Shown here piece by piece: positions 47,782 to 60,284 of a stretch of 64,000 bases of DNA (position 1 is its first letter; every line of letters starts with the position of its first letter). The translations under genes and the position numbers were made by a program. The stretch is from Tethya wilhelma (taxonomy: Eukaryota; Porifera; Demospongiae; Tethyida; Tethyidae): contig CAXIPT010000003.1 in the NCBI GenBank assembly GCA_964030475.1, positions 2,269,761 through 2,333,760 on the forward strand, read 5' to 3'. The notes beneath the pieces were generated by a model, which made no database searches, was not told the DNA's origin, and saw only the letters and a program-made list of their open reading frames with translations.

Positions 47782-48080
47782 TAACTTGCATTTGTAATGG
47801 AAGTTGTCCTGGAAACTCAGTTTTGATGGCTTAATTTTATTTCAGGTCTTGTTAACTGAAGTTGTTCAGCAATATTTCCTTCCCATTGATCCATTGAGCT
47901 ATATATAGCACTGGCTCCAAGGTCCCTTTGGACCCGCCATGATCATAGTCCAGACTCTTAATTGTCCAGCCTGAATCTATTCTTTTGAGGAACAAAATTA
48001 AAATAGATTTCAAGATCAGGAGATATATAGAGCTTGGCCTTGTTTGGACATATTGCCGGGAGTTGTTTACAAGAGACATT

Positions 48081-48576
48081 CCATGTGTGGTCTAACAATA
48101 TGATACATGCATATTTATAGTTAGTGTAACTGTATTGGCTATGTAGTGAAGCTCAGCTATAAAGAATGGGAAAGCATTGGGAAATTGTGTGAAGACAAGT
48201 GTATACACAACACCTGTAAAACGTTGTTTTAAACATCCGTCAGTTTATAATAACATTTACATGCATAATATAGTAAAAATAAATTAAAAGCCTAATTTCC
48301 ACTGAGACTTTCTGCATGCATATATGCTACTATTCACCAGTGTATATTATCGTATCATGCCATATCCTCCACTACATGGTTTGTCTATTTCATGTGCACC
48401 CATTTCAGTGTCGTACCATGCAATCCCTAAAAGTTCACTTTTATTAACATCAATCCTGCATGCTTGTATTTAGATCTCAGACGATCTCTATACTACTCTA
48501 TACTATATATTACTCTATGATATTACTCTTATGATAATGAATTGTTTATGTTCATAAGGTTAATGTGTATTTGTAA
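48081..48576. other. Spacer 3' of the intact NLR gene
   Basis: AT-rich DNA holding the NLR 3' UTR. No other feature seen. Confidence 0.5.
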
Positions 48577-51500
48577 TTATTTAGTGAAATTGATGCGTCG
48601 GTCTAATCGCTTTTCTGTCGGTGGCCGTTCATCAATAGTAAGTGTTTTCAGAGTGTGGTTTTTTGAAAGAGCATCATTGATTATGAAAACCTGGTCCTCA
48701 GTGAGGTCATAACCACATAATTCTAAGGTTTCCAATGTTTGATTTGTACAGAGCAGTTCTACCAATGATAATACTTGTTCTGTACTATCTTCAGTTACTG
48801 CAGTAAGATTTGGTGATAGCTGGAATTGAATCGGTAAAAGAAAAAGAGTCAAGTTCTTAGCATACACATTCTTGCAAAGTGCCATTGTTACTGAACTGGC
48901 CAATGTTTTAAATTCCCATATAAAAATGTTTAATGTCATTATATTCCTATTTTCTTTCAGCAAAAAACTAGACTTTTCAGACCAAGAATTTGGATTTAAA
49001 TATACAGTTTCCAATGATGATGGTGAGAGTATAGTTGTCAGCATTGCCTGTGTGGTATCTGGTGACATTTCCTCATGACCAATTGACAAATGCTTCAAAC
49101 TAGAAGATGATGACATCAAATCAGACAAGATGTCAATATCTTGACAACCAATGTTAGTGTGAGCTATGCCAAGTTCTTCAAGATGCTTGAGATGAGAAAC
49201 AGCATGAAGAAGTTTCACTAATCCTCCCTCTCCTGGATTGTTCTCACTAACATGAAGACTCTTCAAGTTGACTAAGAGGGGAATTAAATCGGCAAGGTGA
49301 TCAAAACTATTTGAATTCAGACAGCATTTATATAACTCAAGGGAGACAATGTTGGGAATTTCATTTTTAGGTGGTCTTTTATTACAGGAAAACAGTCCAT
49401 GTTTCAGCATCTCAAGTAGAATACTGCCCATAGACTTGCTGGCAAATAAATGTCTTAATCTCCACATACACTTGCTATTGGCCACACAGTAACCAATTGC
49501 AAAGCTATCAAATAAACTGATATCATTCTCCTCTCTAGGCAAAGTATAGTAACTAACAAGATTAATTTCTGCTTTTCCCAGCACAAAATCACAATCTACT
49601 CTCTCTTGCGCTTCGTACAAACAATGAATTGAAAAAAGTGATATATTGTACATATCACACAACGGATTCAAAAGAGTTCTTCCTTTACTTGCTTTTACCT
49701 TTTCCCACCCTATTCCACGGAATCCAGTCAGACCTGCTACAAACCTCCAGACCACATCCCAACCATCAAGGTGCTTCTCAAACACCATCTGCTGATCACT
49801 TGGTAGGAGCTGTGAAATATGAAATGCAGCAAGAAACTCCTGGAGGGTAAGATGCAAGAAGCTATTAGAAATAGAAGTTTTTCTTCTAATGCTTAACTCA
49901 GCTAGTGTATTCATGAAGCCAAAATGGACAAAGCTATTGGGCAGATTGTGAAAAATTACCTCATTTTTTTCAAGGCCATCGAAGGCTAGCTTCACTAATG
50001 AACCAAAGGGCTCTAGTAGTGGTAGTGGAAGTTCCTCTAAACTTTTAGTTTCAGAGAGTTGCTCTGCTATTGAGTCATCCTCACCAAAATGTCGTTGAAG
50101 TAGTGTCAGACTCATTTCAATGTAGAGTTGAGTCATGGTATGGGGAATAGGTCTATTGACTGTTCTATTATGCCTGTAGGTTTCTGCTGTTATGGCACAA
50201 TTCAATGGAATGTACATCAAGCTTCTGATTGCTGGTTGGGTGGATATGTAAGTCATAAAATCAGCTAGCACATCAGGTTGAACAAAGAAGCGTTTAGCGT
50301 ATTGTTCAATCTGCTCTTGTGTAAAGCCTACGACTTCTATTTGCTTGCGTATTTGTGATTTGGCGGCTTTTAGAAAGTCTGCAGTAGCAGAAGGTCTACT
50401 AGTTATCAGCACTGTGCAATGGGAGAGGTATTTACCACACATAATTTTAACAAATATGGAATCATTTCGAAGGGAATCAGGGAGTTCATCAAAACCATCT
50501 AGTACAAACAACACATCCTTTCCCTCATTTCTTACAATCTCAGCTGCTACAGCTTCCTGCAGTTCTCTTTCTTCATGGTAGCACAGATCTTTCAGACTCT
50601 GAGCTTCTTGAACAGTCTTCTCTCTCAGCCGAAGAAGAATGACTAGTGAATATTCTCTCAAAGCATCAATTTCATCCCACCTCCTACAAAGCTCCCCCAC
50701 ACACGTACTCTTCCCAACACCAGGTGCACCATGTATGTACACACACTTCATTTTACCCTGACCTTCTACCGGCTTCATCACCTCCTCCAGTTTGATGGGC
50801 TCCTTCTTCTGAAGGATCTCATCAACATGTCCATAAAGAGAAGCTCTTGTGAACTCATCTACTTCTGAGCGACTGATTCGATCACTCTTTATGAGTGCAA
50901 GGTTTATAAATTCACCACAAGTGATATTAGGAAACTTGTCTGATGACACATTAGCACTTCGGTACACTCCTTTGAGGTACATAGCATAGCGTTGAATTGG
51001 GGTCTGGGGAACACTTTCAAAATGACTTTCAGCTTGAATATCTATGAATGGGTTAATAATTTGCCATGTTCTCTATTTTGCAATTGACAATGTACATAGT
51101 GGAACTATCTCTCTCTCCCCTTTGACCTTTCACTCAGTCAAAGAGGAGAGCCTGGATAAACGAAGATTGTTTGACAAGCATGTTGCATGCCAAATACACT
51201 GGGACATCTTATAGCATTAATTTTTATACTAGAATTAAATTTGAATCAGTCCTAGTTGCATTTTAATTCAATATCATTTTAATTCCGTCATACGGTCATA
51301 ACTGTTGGGTAAACTTACCAAGTACTCTGCAAACCGCCTCAGCACAGTCTCCTCTACCAGCTCTCACAAATGCTGTAATGAGAGCTCTATAGGTAGCCAT
51401 GAGACCAAATTTCTCCTGCCACTTCTGTAAGGCAGCTCTCCTAGTAAATTAGTAATAGTATGGAATTAAGTGATGAAAGCATGCATATGATTACGTGGAT

Positions 51501-51811
51501 GATTATAAATTATAAGGGTATAACTATTAAATATTATTATGCACAATAATAATTAAATTATTATTTATTATGTACGTTTGTAATAGAATTTGTCTAGGGA
51601 ACTCAGTTTTGATGGCTTGTATCTCAGGTCTTGTCAACTGAAGTTGTTCAGCAATATTTCCCTCCCATTGATCCATTGTACTGGCAATGGCTCCAAGGTC
51701 CCTTTGGACCCCGCCATGATCATAGTCCAGACTCTTGTCCAGCCTAGATCTCTTCTCTGGAGGGACAGAATTGAAGTAGATTTCAAGATCAGCTTGACCT
51801 TGCTTAAACAT
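48577..51811 (-). CDS. NLR immune-type sensor: DEATH-NACHT-LRR, three exons, 940 aa
   Basis: Exons on the minus strand are 51811-51576, 51440-51319 and 51041-48577; phases agree at both junctions (AC|G and G|AT). An in-frame stop lies just upstream of the ATG at 51811. Exons 1 and 2 (residues 1-119) form a DEATH-type fold: IAEQLQLTRPEIQAIKTEFP, then RAALQKWQEKFGLMATYRAL and a final AEAVCRVL. A linker precedes NACHT: Walker A GAPGVGKST at 224-232, Walker B LFVLDGFDEL at 297-306, and a sensor segment VLITSRPS near 330. LRRs fill the last about 250 residues (e.g. NQTLETLELCGYDLTEDQV and NHTLKTLTI). NLRs are cytoplasmic NTP-driven sensors of danger or microbial signals that recruit DEATH-domain adaptors; sponges have large NLR sets. 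The gene is complete and clean, beside a broken copy and a second partial copy at the window end. Confidence 0.92.
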
Positions 51812-53256
51812 ATTGAATATGTTTTAAAGAAACTTTCCATAGTCCAACAAATGTACATTAGTTAGCATGCATGCATGCAACCGCATGATTATACTGAATA
51901 TTGTTGCTATAATAGTGAGGTTCACAGACTGAAAGCAAAACATTGGGAATTGTGTAAAGACAAGTGTATACACAACACAGGATATTGTTGTAAACTTCAG
52001 TCATGCCATTGTATAACATTTACATTTTGCCTCATTCCCAAAGAGAGACCTTAATTCACGCTGCTATATGTTCACCAGTCAAATTATCATAATAATATTA
52101 CACTCATTGATCTGTAGTGTAGACTAGCTGTTAGTTAAATGCATTGTGTTAGTGATTCAGTCAGTGTTATTCAAGCTGACTTGCAGTTAATGAAGTTAAT
52201 TATTTAGTTTGACTTTGTATACTGCAGTATGACCTAGAATACAATGTATTGTCAGACAAAATAATATTATTGTTAGGCAAACAGTTATAATTGTCCATTT
52301 CTACATAGTTCACATTCTAACATTTGTTACATTTCATGTATATAATTATTATTCTATTAAGGTTAAACTTTAAAGCTTCCACGTGATGTATTTTTTTCCC
52401 CACGATATATTAGAAGCCAAAAAAGGATGGTTTAAATTGTAATGTAACTTATCTGGTAAAGTGAATAATAGGCACTGCCCGTTTATATGGCCGTTACTCT
52501 CTGTATCCCTCAGCATATACTCTCTCACTGACAGTCTGACTTATAATACTCACATCTCCTATTGTACGTTACACACCACGCACTCGATTGCTCCTATTTG
52601 TCTTTTATATCCTTTCATGCATATTGTACTTCTTCATAATCTCACTCTGCACATATTATGTATCTTAACCCATGTTGTCTAGTTATGTTTGTACTCCTGA
52701 AGCAGTCAGCTGCAGACTGCTCCAAGATGCTCCATTGACACACTTATAACAAGTTGCTCTGCAAGCTAGCCTAAGGATTGATGTATGTTTGTGTTTGTTA
52801 CTTTAGCAATGGTTTGAGGCCATATGTTTTTGGGCTCATTAGAAAGAGAAATTAAGAGCTAAATAGCTAGTAGCTTAAGAAGCCTTTTAGTGCTATGGCG
52901 CTTTTATTTTTGGCTGCTACTTCCACAATTTTTGGCCCTGCATGATTACATGCCTCGCACTAAGGCACTAAATGTGGACCGGTAATTAAGAATTCAATTG
53001 TTGCCCGGTAAAAAATGCAAAAATCTTTGTAATACAAACAGCATAACAAAATATGTCACTGATTAAATGAAATATTCTACAAGTCTTCTAAACAGTGATT
53101 ACACAATTCTGAATCAGCAACAGTTCAGTGCATTCTGTTTCTCTTGCTCTATACTCATAATTATTGTGCTAATGTACAAGTTCTGCAAACTTTTGACTAT
53201 TACTGAATACTAATCTACTATTAATAATTTACACTACGGTTGCACTAAACCAATAG
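51812..53256. other. NLR upstream region and shared repeat DNA
   Basis: The NLR promoter should lie just above 51811 but no clear box is visible. From about 52155 the DNA belongs to the 2.6 kb duplication shared with 56625-59210, including the donor-repeat copy 2 at 52460-52790, whose GTAAGC has decayed. A block near 52840-52920 resembles 11340-11410. Confidence 0.5.
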
Positions 53257-54715
53257 CTACTGAATGTAAAGCTCAATCAACTCGACTGTAATGTCTTCAT
53301 CATTAGTGTCTTGATCAGCACAAATTCGAACTTCAATATCGTTAGTGGTTGGTTCATTGAGTTCCACAGAGAACCACGGAGGAGAGTTGAAGATACAACA
53401 GTTACCACTTTGACACCCTTGACCATCCCAGAGTGGATCGTCGGCGAAAAACCCAGATCTATAACCAGTGCCGTGAAACCCATTGTCACAGAAGTAGCTG
53501 TCTCCAACATAAGAAGGGCTTTGAGCAGCAGACGATGCTAAACAAGGACAGCTGTAAATGTGGTTGCCATCAGAAGAACCTACAGCAAGTGTCCAAATGT
53601 GTGTACGAGGATTTCCATGTGTGATACTCACACCATCAACATAGTCACCATCGAGATCTTGTCCTCTCAGATTTTCAAATGCTGCAGGTGATCCATACTG
53701 GTAGCCTATGACTCGCCCACACACCTTGCTGTACTGGGTATTTCCAACGGAGTATGTGTTTGAAGGACAACTTGCAGAGCCAGAAACTTTTCGGCCACAA
53801 GATCTCCTCTGAGAGTACTCTCTCCAAGCAGATGGACAGTTCGTTGTGGGATCACTCATATTGAGGAAACCAACAGGAGACCATACACCATCTCCACACT
53901 CTTCAACAAACAGTGATTGTAACAGTGATTGCACAGAGTTTAAAACTTCTTCGTGAGCAGATTCTCTGTCAAGATTTGCTGGGCACAGTTGATTGATGTC
54001 TGGATTGGTTGGAATCTCAACTGAGGGAATGATAAGGGGTAGACTTTTCTGGGCGATTGAATTGACAGGGACTAAAATGCCAGCAGCGATCACCAATAGC
54101 TGTATCATATTATACATGGTGTGCAAGAGAGATGCCATAACAACTAGTACCTAAACTTGTTTATATTTAATAATAGGCAGTAAACTTTTTTACTCTTAGT
54201 TTACTTAAATGTAGTAGCAAGCTATATGCTCAGCCAGAAGTATGGATTGTTCACTACTATAGTAACTGGGATATAGTCTAGCTCTTATAGTCATTATATG
54301 GGATGTTTGTGGTCATGCATGTTTAAATTTGTTGCAGCCAATTTTAAAATATCCATGCATTCATATGTACATGCAATAATTACGGTGCATGGTTAAACAA
54401 CATGCATGGACACACACACACCATGTAACCTTGCTGCTATGGTTGGCATAACAGTATAATTATGTAGCTGAAATTATTGTGCTTGAAAATAAATTTCTAT
54501 GGATCAGCACCCAAGCATAAATGATTGCGTAGGAATGCCCAAAACCTTACATTGACAATGTTCTGGTTCAATGAATTAACCGTAAAGTTTTAATGATTGT
54601 TGTTGATTCATCACTGAGTCCATGGTATAAATGTATTAGGAGGAAATGAATAATTACAAAGAGGAAACTAATGAAGCAGCTATCACGTTTGAGGAAACCA
54701 AATCAAGAGTAAACA
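52155..54715. repeat. 2.6-kb segmental duplication, first copy (partner 56625-59210)
   Basis: It carries the repeat with donor site, the 3' flank, the complete secreted gene and about 580 bp upstream of it. Copies are about 4.5 kb apart in direct orientation and differ by scattered substitutions and small indels. Confidence 0.9.
53257..54138 (-). CDS. Secreted Cys-rich protein of an uncharacterised sponge/cnidarian family, 293 aa
   Basis: A single exon. The start MASLLHTMYNMIQLLVIAAGI is a signal peptide. The mature part has a helical N-terminal segment, then a Cys-rich domain with motifs GVWSPVGFLNMSDP, SCGRKVSGSASCPS, KVCGRVIGYQYGSP, YVDGVSITHGNPRTHIWTL, CPCLAS, DPLWDGQGC, CCIFNSPPWF and a closing DIEVRICADQDTNDEDITVE then LIELYIQ. 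About 14 cysteines suggest several disulfides and an extracellular role. I recall many similar predicted proteins in sponges and cnidarians but no assigned function; lectin-like or adhesive roles would be a guess. A second copy at 57753-58637 is disabled. AT-rich sequence with a TTAAATATAAAC box lies about 30-40 bases above the ATG. Confidence 0.85.
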   Translation of the reverse strand: MASLLHTMYNMIQLLVIAAGILVPVNSIAQKSLPLIIPSVEIPTNPDINQLCPANLDRESAHEEVLNSVQSLLQSLFVEECGDGVWSPVGFLNMSDPTTNCPSAWREYSQRRSCGRKVSGSASCPSNTYSVGNTQYSKVCGRVIGYQYGSPAAFENLRGQDLDGDYVDGVSITHGNPRTHIWTLAVGSSDGNHIYSCPCLASSAAQSPSYVGDSYFCDNGFHGTGYRSGFFADDPLWDGQGCQSGNCCIFNSPPWFSVELNEPTTNDIEVRICADQDTNDEDITVELIELYIQ

Positions 54716-55699
54716 ATAACACTCTACAACTAAATAGTTACTTTGAACCTCATGCAAATAATACCACAAAATGTATCCATAGCAACAGTACTGAATAATA
54801 ATGGTGATGTACACACAATAGAATAGTCAATGCATACACACAAGTCAACGAACGTAAGACACAAGTTCAACATGTGTAGGTAGTGTTTCTTTGACCTATT
54901 AACAAAGATGATAATATAAGTACATATTAAACTCAGTCTCCTGAATGCATGTATGACTAGCTTTTACCTTTCAAGTTCATAGGTACTTCATACTGAGTAG
55001 AGTCTTGGGCCAGTATGTTCTCTCTCTTTCTCTCTCCACTTTGCTTGTTAACTAAGCCAAGCACAAAATTGGATTGATATTCACAAGATTGCTGTTTGAA
55101 AATTTTTTCTCACCTAAAACACTCAAAATGGTGCTGTTGACCATGAAAGACATCTTCTTTTTCAGAGGATAGCCTTTTGGTTGAAGTTTTGTCCTTATGT
55201 TTTCACTTTTTCCCCTTCTTTGATAGCTATGTCTAAATTGAAACACAAAATCAGAATTTGCTGTGGTTACAGTCTATTTTTCCTACCTTAAACACTCAAG
55301 TTTGTACTGCTGACCATATCAGACATCTCCTTTTCCAAAAAAGTATACTTGATAGCCTTCTTTTAGAAGATTTTCCAAGGTTTTTTTCTCTCCACTTCTT
55401 TGACAGCTGCTAAGTCTGTTTCAAAACTGCGCTACTGAGCATGCTCAGTAATGATGTCATTGCTTAGTGAAAGCCATTGTGTATTTTAACCCAATCGAGT
55501 AGTCATTTTAACCTAATAGCGGTTAATTTAACCACTAAAGCATTTAGTTAATATTACCAACTGGGGTAGCTATAACCAAGTTATGTTAAAATAACCAAGC
55601 ATCGTTAACATAACCCATTGCTGGGTAGCTGTTACAGTAACTGTTCTTGCAATCAGTTATTTTGACCTATGCTGGTTAAAATGAACCATCCGTTTTTTC
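54716..55699. other. Spacer with a two-unit diverged repeat
   Basis: About 55112-55240 and 55290-55420 are two related blocks (AAACACTCAA, CTGACCAT, GACATCT, TTTCACT/TCTCCACTTCTTTGA). From 55430 a TAACC/TTAAC-rich stretch begins at ACTGAGCATGCTCAGTA. No gene supported. Confidence 0.4.
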
Positions 55700-56275
55700 A
55701 GTGAGTGCAGCAGCTGTTTAGCTTACTGGATAACTCAGTGACTTTTAATGCAAATTTATACACAGTATATATAGCATGCAAACATGATGTCAATTGAGGT
55801 AAATTTCTATCATGAAAATTGTTTTGGTGACCTTGCAGATACTGGTTCGATAAAAGTTTATTTCTTTTACCATACGTAATACTTAGTCTACAGGTTGTTC
55901 TGGCAACGAAGTCACATGTGGCATCAAAAGCCATGTGAACCCAGAGGAGGTACAACACGAGTGCGCCTTTGCTGAGCTTGCAAGTCTGTTAATTACATTC
56001 CAATCATGTGACCGCAGTACTTCACAATGAGAGCTGTCAGCTCTCATTGTGAAGTACTGCGGTCACGTGCACCCCGTTTGCCAGCTCAGCAAAGGCGCAC
56101 TCGTGTCGTACCTCCTCTGATGTGAACCATATCATGACTAGACATGCATGTGTATACTCAATGCAATCTTAAACATGAATGTCTTTATAGTGACGAAGGT
56201 TATTTCCTGTTTTGCCTTATAATTTGCTATGATAGTCAGATTTTCTTGTGTGACTCTTAACCACTTACCTTTTAT
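55700..56275. repeat. Duplicated segment (partner 41940-42290), interrupted by a 178-bp element
   Basis: Aligned to the galaxin-like upstream segment, with the insertion at 55942-56119. The galaxin-like gene itself is not next to this copy. Confidence 0.85.
55942..56119. mobile_element. Full-length palindromic element of 178 bp with 9-bp target duplication
   Basis: The ends CAGAGGAGGTAC and GTACCTCCTCTG are inverted and pairing extends almost to the centre (GAGAGCTG|TCAGCTCTC). ATGTGAACC flanks it at 55933-55941 and 56120-56128. The empty site exists at 42166-42174. A relative lies at about 62610-62749. Confidence 0.9.
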
Positions 56276-56315
56276 TGTATAGTTACATGCATATCTAATG
56301 ATTCCCATGTAGATT

Positions 56316-56398
56316 AGTACGTCACTCACACGACTACTGGTACCAGGCTCTTTCCTTCCTTATTTTAGAATATTCACGAAAGAAGAGCCTGGGAACAA
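56316..56398. mobile_element. One end of the 572-bp foldback element
   Basis: GACTACTGGTACCAGGCTC to AGAGCCTGGGAAC matches the right end of the element at 39360-39931 with small deletions. Confidence 0.6.
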
Positions 56399-56624
56399 TT
56401 TGAAAGCTACTCCCTAGCTACTTAATTGTTTTCAAAGGAAGTTAATATCCTCAAGCCTGAGAGTAGCCAGCTAGTGAACAATGCTAGCATACAACCACTA
56501 GAATGTACACATGCCTACACTGACACTATGACACATGATACTATTATGACCCCATGTCCTTATGGTACATACTTTATGATTGGCTGAGTGCCTTCTTTTG
56601 TATCTTCACCACCCAGGCAGCCAC

Positions 56625-59210
56625 TGAACCTTCAGTCAGTGTTATTCAAGCTGACTTGAAGATAAATTATTATTAAATTTGACCTTTTATACTGTAAACA
56701 GTAAGACCTAGAATATAATGTATTGTCAGACAAAATAATATTATTGTTAGGCAAACAATTAATTGTCCATTTCTACATCGTTCACATCCTATAAAAGCTG
56801 CATTGTACTGTAACATTGTTACATTTCATGTATATATTCTGTTATGGTTAAACTTTAAAGCTTCCATGTGATGTTTTTTTCCCCCACAATAGTAGAAGCC
56901 GGAAAAGGAAGCATGGTTTAAATTGTAATGTAACTTATTATGTGGTAAAGTGAATAATAGGCACTGCCCGTTTATATGGCCGTTACTCTCCATATCTCTC
57001 AGCATATACTCTCTCAATGACAGTCTGACTTATAGTACTCACATCTACGTTACACACCAACACACACACACACACACACACACTCGATTGCTCCTATTTG
57101 TCTAGTACTTATTTATAATCTCACTCTGCACATATTATGCATGTATTTTAAAACCCATGGATGTTTTCTAGTTATGTTTGTACTCCTGAAGTAGTCAGAC
57201 TGCTCCAAGATGCTCCACTGACACACTTATAACAAGTTGCTCTGCAAGCTAGCCTATAAGGATTGATAAAATTAATGGTAAGCAACCCTCATAATTATTA
57301 CTCACACATTAGTACAGTGCCACTCAAATCTACCCTGTATATACCCGTCACTAATTGTATCAGACTCTCTATAGACCTAGCTGCTTGTTTTCACTGAAAG
57401 TACATTGAGCTTGTGCAGGGAAATTGCCTCACACAGATTTATGTGCATTGAAAAGGCTAGTAACTCTCACCAGGCACTAAATGTGGTAATTAAGAATTCT
57501 GTTAGTAAAAATGCCAAAATCTTTATAATACAAACAACATAGCAAAATATGTCACTGATTAAATGAAATAATTATTCTACAAGTCTTCTAAAAACTGATT
57601 ACACAATTCTGAATCAGCAATAGTTCAGTGCATTCTGTTTCTCTTGCTCTATACTAATAATTATTGTGCTAATGTACAAGTTCTGCAAACTTTTGACTAT
57701 TAATACTATAATCTACTATTAATAATTTACACTACGGTTGCACTACCAATAGCTACTGGATGTAAAGCTCAATCAACTCAACTGTAATGTCTTCATCATT
57801 AGTGTCTTGATCAGCACAAATTCGAACTTCAATATCATTAGTGGTTGGTTCATTGAGTTCCACAGAGAACCACGGAGGAGAGTTGAACATACAACAGTTA
57901 CCACTTTGACACCCTTGACCATCCCAGAGTGGATCGTCGGCGAAAAATCCAGATCTATATTAACCAGTGCCGTGAAACCCATTGTCACAGAAGTAGCTGT
58001 CTCCAACATAAGAAGGGCTTTGAGCAGCAGACGATGCTAAACAAGGGCAGCTGTAAATGTGGTTGCCATCGGAAGAACCTACAGCAAGTGTCCAAATGTG
58101 TGTACGAGGATTTCCATGTGTGATACTCACACCATCAACATAGTCACCATCGAGATCCTGTCTTCTCAGATTTTCAAAAGCTGCAGGTGATCCATACTGG
58201 TAGCCTATAACTCGCCCACACACCTTGCTGTACTGGGTATTTCCAACGGAGTATGTGTTTGAAGGACAACTTGCAGAGCCAGAAACTTTTCGGCCACAAG
58301 ATCTCCTCTGAGAGTACTCTCTCCAAGCAGATGGACAGTTCATTGTGGGATCACTCATATTGAGGAAACCAACAGGAGACCATACACCATCTCCACACTC
58401 TTCAACAAACAGTGATTGTAACAGTGATTGCACAGAGTTTAAAACTTCTTCGTGAGCAGATTCTCTGTCAAGATTTGCTGGGCACAGTTGATTGATGTCT
58501 GGATTGGTTGGAATCTCAACTGAGGGAATGATAAGGGGTAGACTTTTCTGGGCGATTGAATTGACAGGGACTAAAACGCCAGCAGCGATCACCAATAGCT
58601 GTATCATATTATACATGGTGTGCAAGAGAGATGCCATAACAACTAGTATATAAAATTGTTTATACTTAATAATAGGCAGTAAACTTTTTTACTCTTAGTT
58701 TACTTAAATGTAGTAGCAAGCTATATGCTCAGCCAGAAGTATGGATTGTTCACTACTATAGTAACTGGGATATAGTCTAGCTCTTATAGTCATTATATGG
58801 GATATTTGTGGTCATGCATGTTTAAATTTGTGCAGCCAATTTTAAAATATCCATGCACATGCATTCATATGTACATGCAATAATTATGGTGGTTAAACAA
58901 CATGCGTGGACACACACACATGTAACCTTGCTGCTATGGTTGGCAAAACAGTATAATTATGTAGCTGGCATTATTGTGCTTGAAAATAAATTTCTATGGA
59001 TCAGCACCCAAGCATAAATGATTGCGTAGGAATGCCCAAAACCTTACATTGACAATGTTCTGGTTCAATGAATTAACCGTAAACTTTTAATGATTGTTGT
59101 TGATTCATCACTGAGTCCATAGTATAAATGTATTAGGAGGAAATGAATGAGGAAACTAATTGAGCAGCTATCACGTTTGAGGAAACCAAATCAAGAGTAA
59201 ACAATAACAC
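56625..59210. repeat. 2.6-kb segmental duplication, second copy (partner 52155-54715)
   Basis: Includes donor-repeat copy 3 (about 56950-57400), a (CA)n at 57059-57082 and the disabled secreted gene. It ends next to a (GT)n microsatellite. Confidence 0.9.
57753..58637 (-). pseudogene. Second copy of the secreted Cys-rich gene, stopped by a 3-bp insertion
   Basis: It is nearly identical to 53257-54138 over its length. A 3-bp insertion turns GGT TAT AGA into GGT TAA TAT AGA at 57960-57962, cutting the protein to 225 residues. Because the insertion is three bases the frame continues and the rest (SGFFADDPLWDG to LIELYIQ) is still intact, giving 295 codons against 294. The truncated protein keeps the signal peptide and over half of the Cys-rich domain. 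Loss is recent. Confidence 0.85.
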
Positions 59211-59214
59211 TCTT

Positions 59215-59217
<3 letters not shown>

Positions 59218-59253
<36 letters not shown>
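59218..59253. repeat. (GT)n microsatellite
   Basis: A GT repeat at the edge of the 2.6-kb duplication. Confidence 0.9.
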
Positions 59254-59258
<5 letters not shown>

Positions 59259-60169
59259 CTCGTATGTGCTGAATGTGCTACCATGCGTGTTGATTTTTTC
59301 AAATGCTCAGTAACCTAGTCCACTTACTGTATGTGTACAGATTAATATCATCAGCACACTAGCTGCAATGCCACAACTTTAGTTTGAAGGCTATAGTAGC
59401 ATTTGTTGCATTGCACGCATGTTCAAATCCTCACAAGCTTTTCCAGTGGGGAACAAGCACACATGCATGCATATATGCATTTGGCCAGACTTATCTTGTA
59501 TATCAACATTTTCCCCATTGATCTACCCTTCAGCAGTCAAGTGTCATACTTGTGGAAATCCACCTTACATATTGCATAAGTTCACTGTATTAATTTTATG
59601 ATGCTCATTTATGGTCAATGCATCATATACACAACCGTATCCAGGATTGTACTTGCTGCAATTAGAGCCCATCTCCAAAGATCATGCATGGTCTTCCCGA
59701 GGCTATATGTTAATTCAAGCAGTACCATGCATGCAAGCATTGCAAAGACAAGGTCAGCAGCTTCATTGAGACCACATTTACAGGAAGCTTAAGTTAGGCT
59801 CCTTATTCAAAAGCTGAACATCTGGGAGACTTTTGGCTTCTACAATTTCACACATCTTGTAATTTGCTCCATTTAGCTTTGCCACATAACATAATACTGC
59901 TTGTGAATCTTCAGCCACAAACTGAAGATCCACATTTAGCTTTCGAGATACATCCGAAAAGGGGATATTGTGAACTAGTTACTACAGCTAGCATGTGTAC
60001 ACTAAAACCTACACTGTATCATGACTGTCTGCACTAACAAACAGTTACACACTCACTTCCCATTTCCCTATATTGGATTATAGAATTGTCAATGAGAGTT
60101 ATAATCAATGGTCTTGATGAAATCATGGATTGGTTAAAAATACACTCATTCAACACTCACTCAATGTGC
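59254..60169. other. Spacer with an unidentified minus-strand open stretch
   Basis: On the minus strand an AG near 59978 is followed by 66 open codons (FSDVSRKLNVDLQFVAEDSQ ... LNKEP) to TAA at 59778-59780. A second frame continues (KCGLNEAADLVFAML). It looks like a decayed exon or element fragment. I do not recognise it. Confidence 0.3.
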
Positions 60170-60253
60170 TAGCTCTCATGCATTAATTGACAGTCTGACT
60201 TACAATACTCATCCTACATAGTAACTACATACACATGCACACATGCACAGATC

Positions 60254-60284
<31 letters not shown>

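Larger units (their letters stand above)
43495..48080 (-). pseudogene. NLR pseudogene (DEATH-NACHT), broken and partly duplicated
   Basis: Pieces align in order with the intact NLR at 48577-51811. They are: DEATH exon 1 at about 47795-48075, with a stop; DEATH exon 2 at 47573-47697 and again at 45641-45765; linker and NACHT start at 47213-47431 and 45281-45499 (MYLKGSGNVSSDKFPN), with the segment from EPIKLEEV to the Walker A glycine missing; later NACHT parts at 46148-46580 and 44216-44650; and a last piece at 43495-43612. Insertions interrupt it: a 365-bp element, a 215-bp element and about 600 bp at 43613-44213. No frame is long enough for function. It lies just downstream of the intact gene in the same orientation, so it is probably an old tandem copy. 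Confidence 0.85.
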
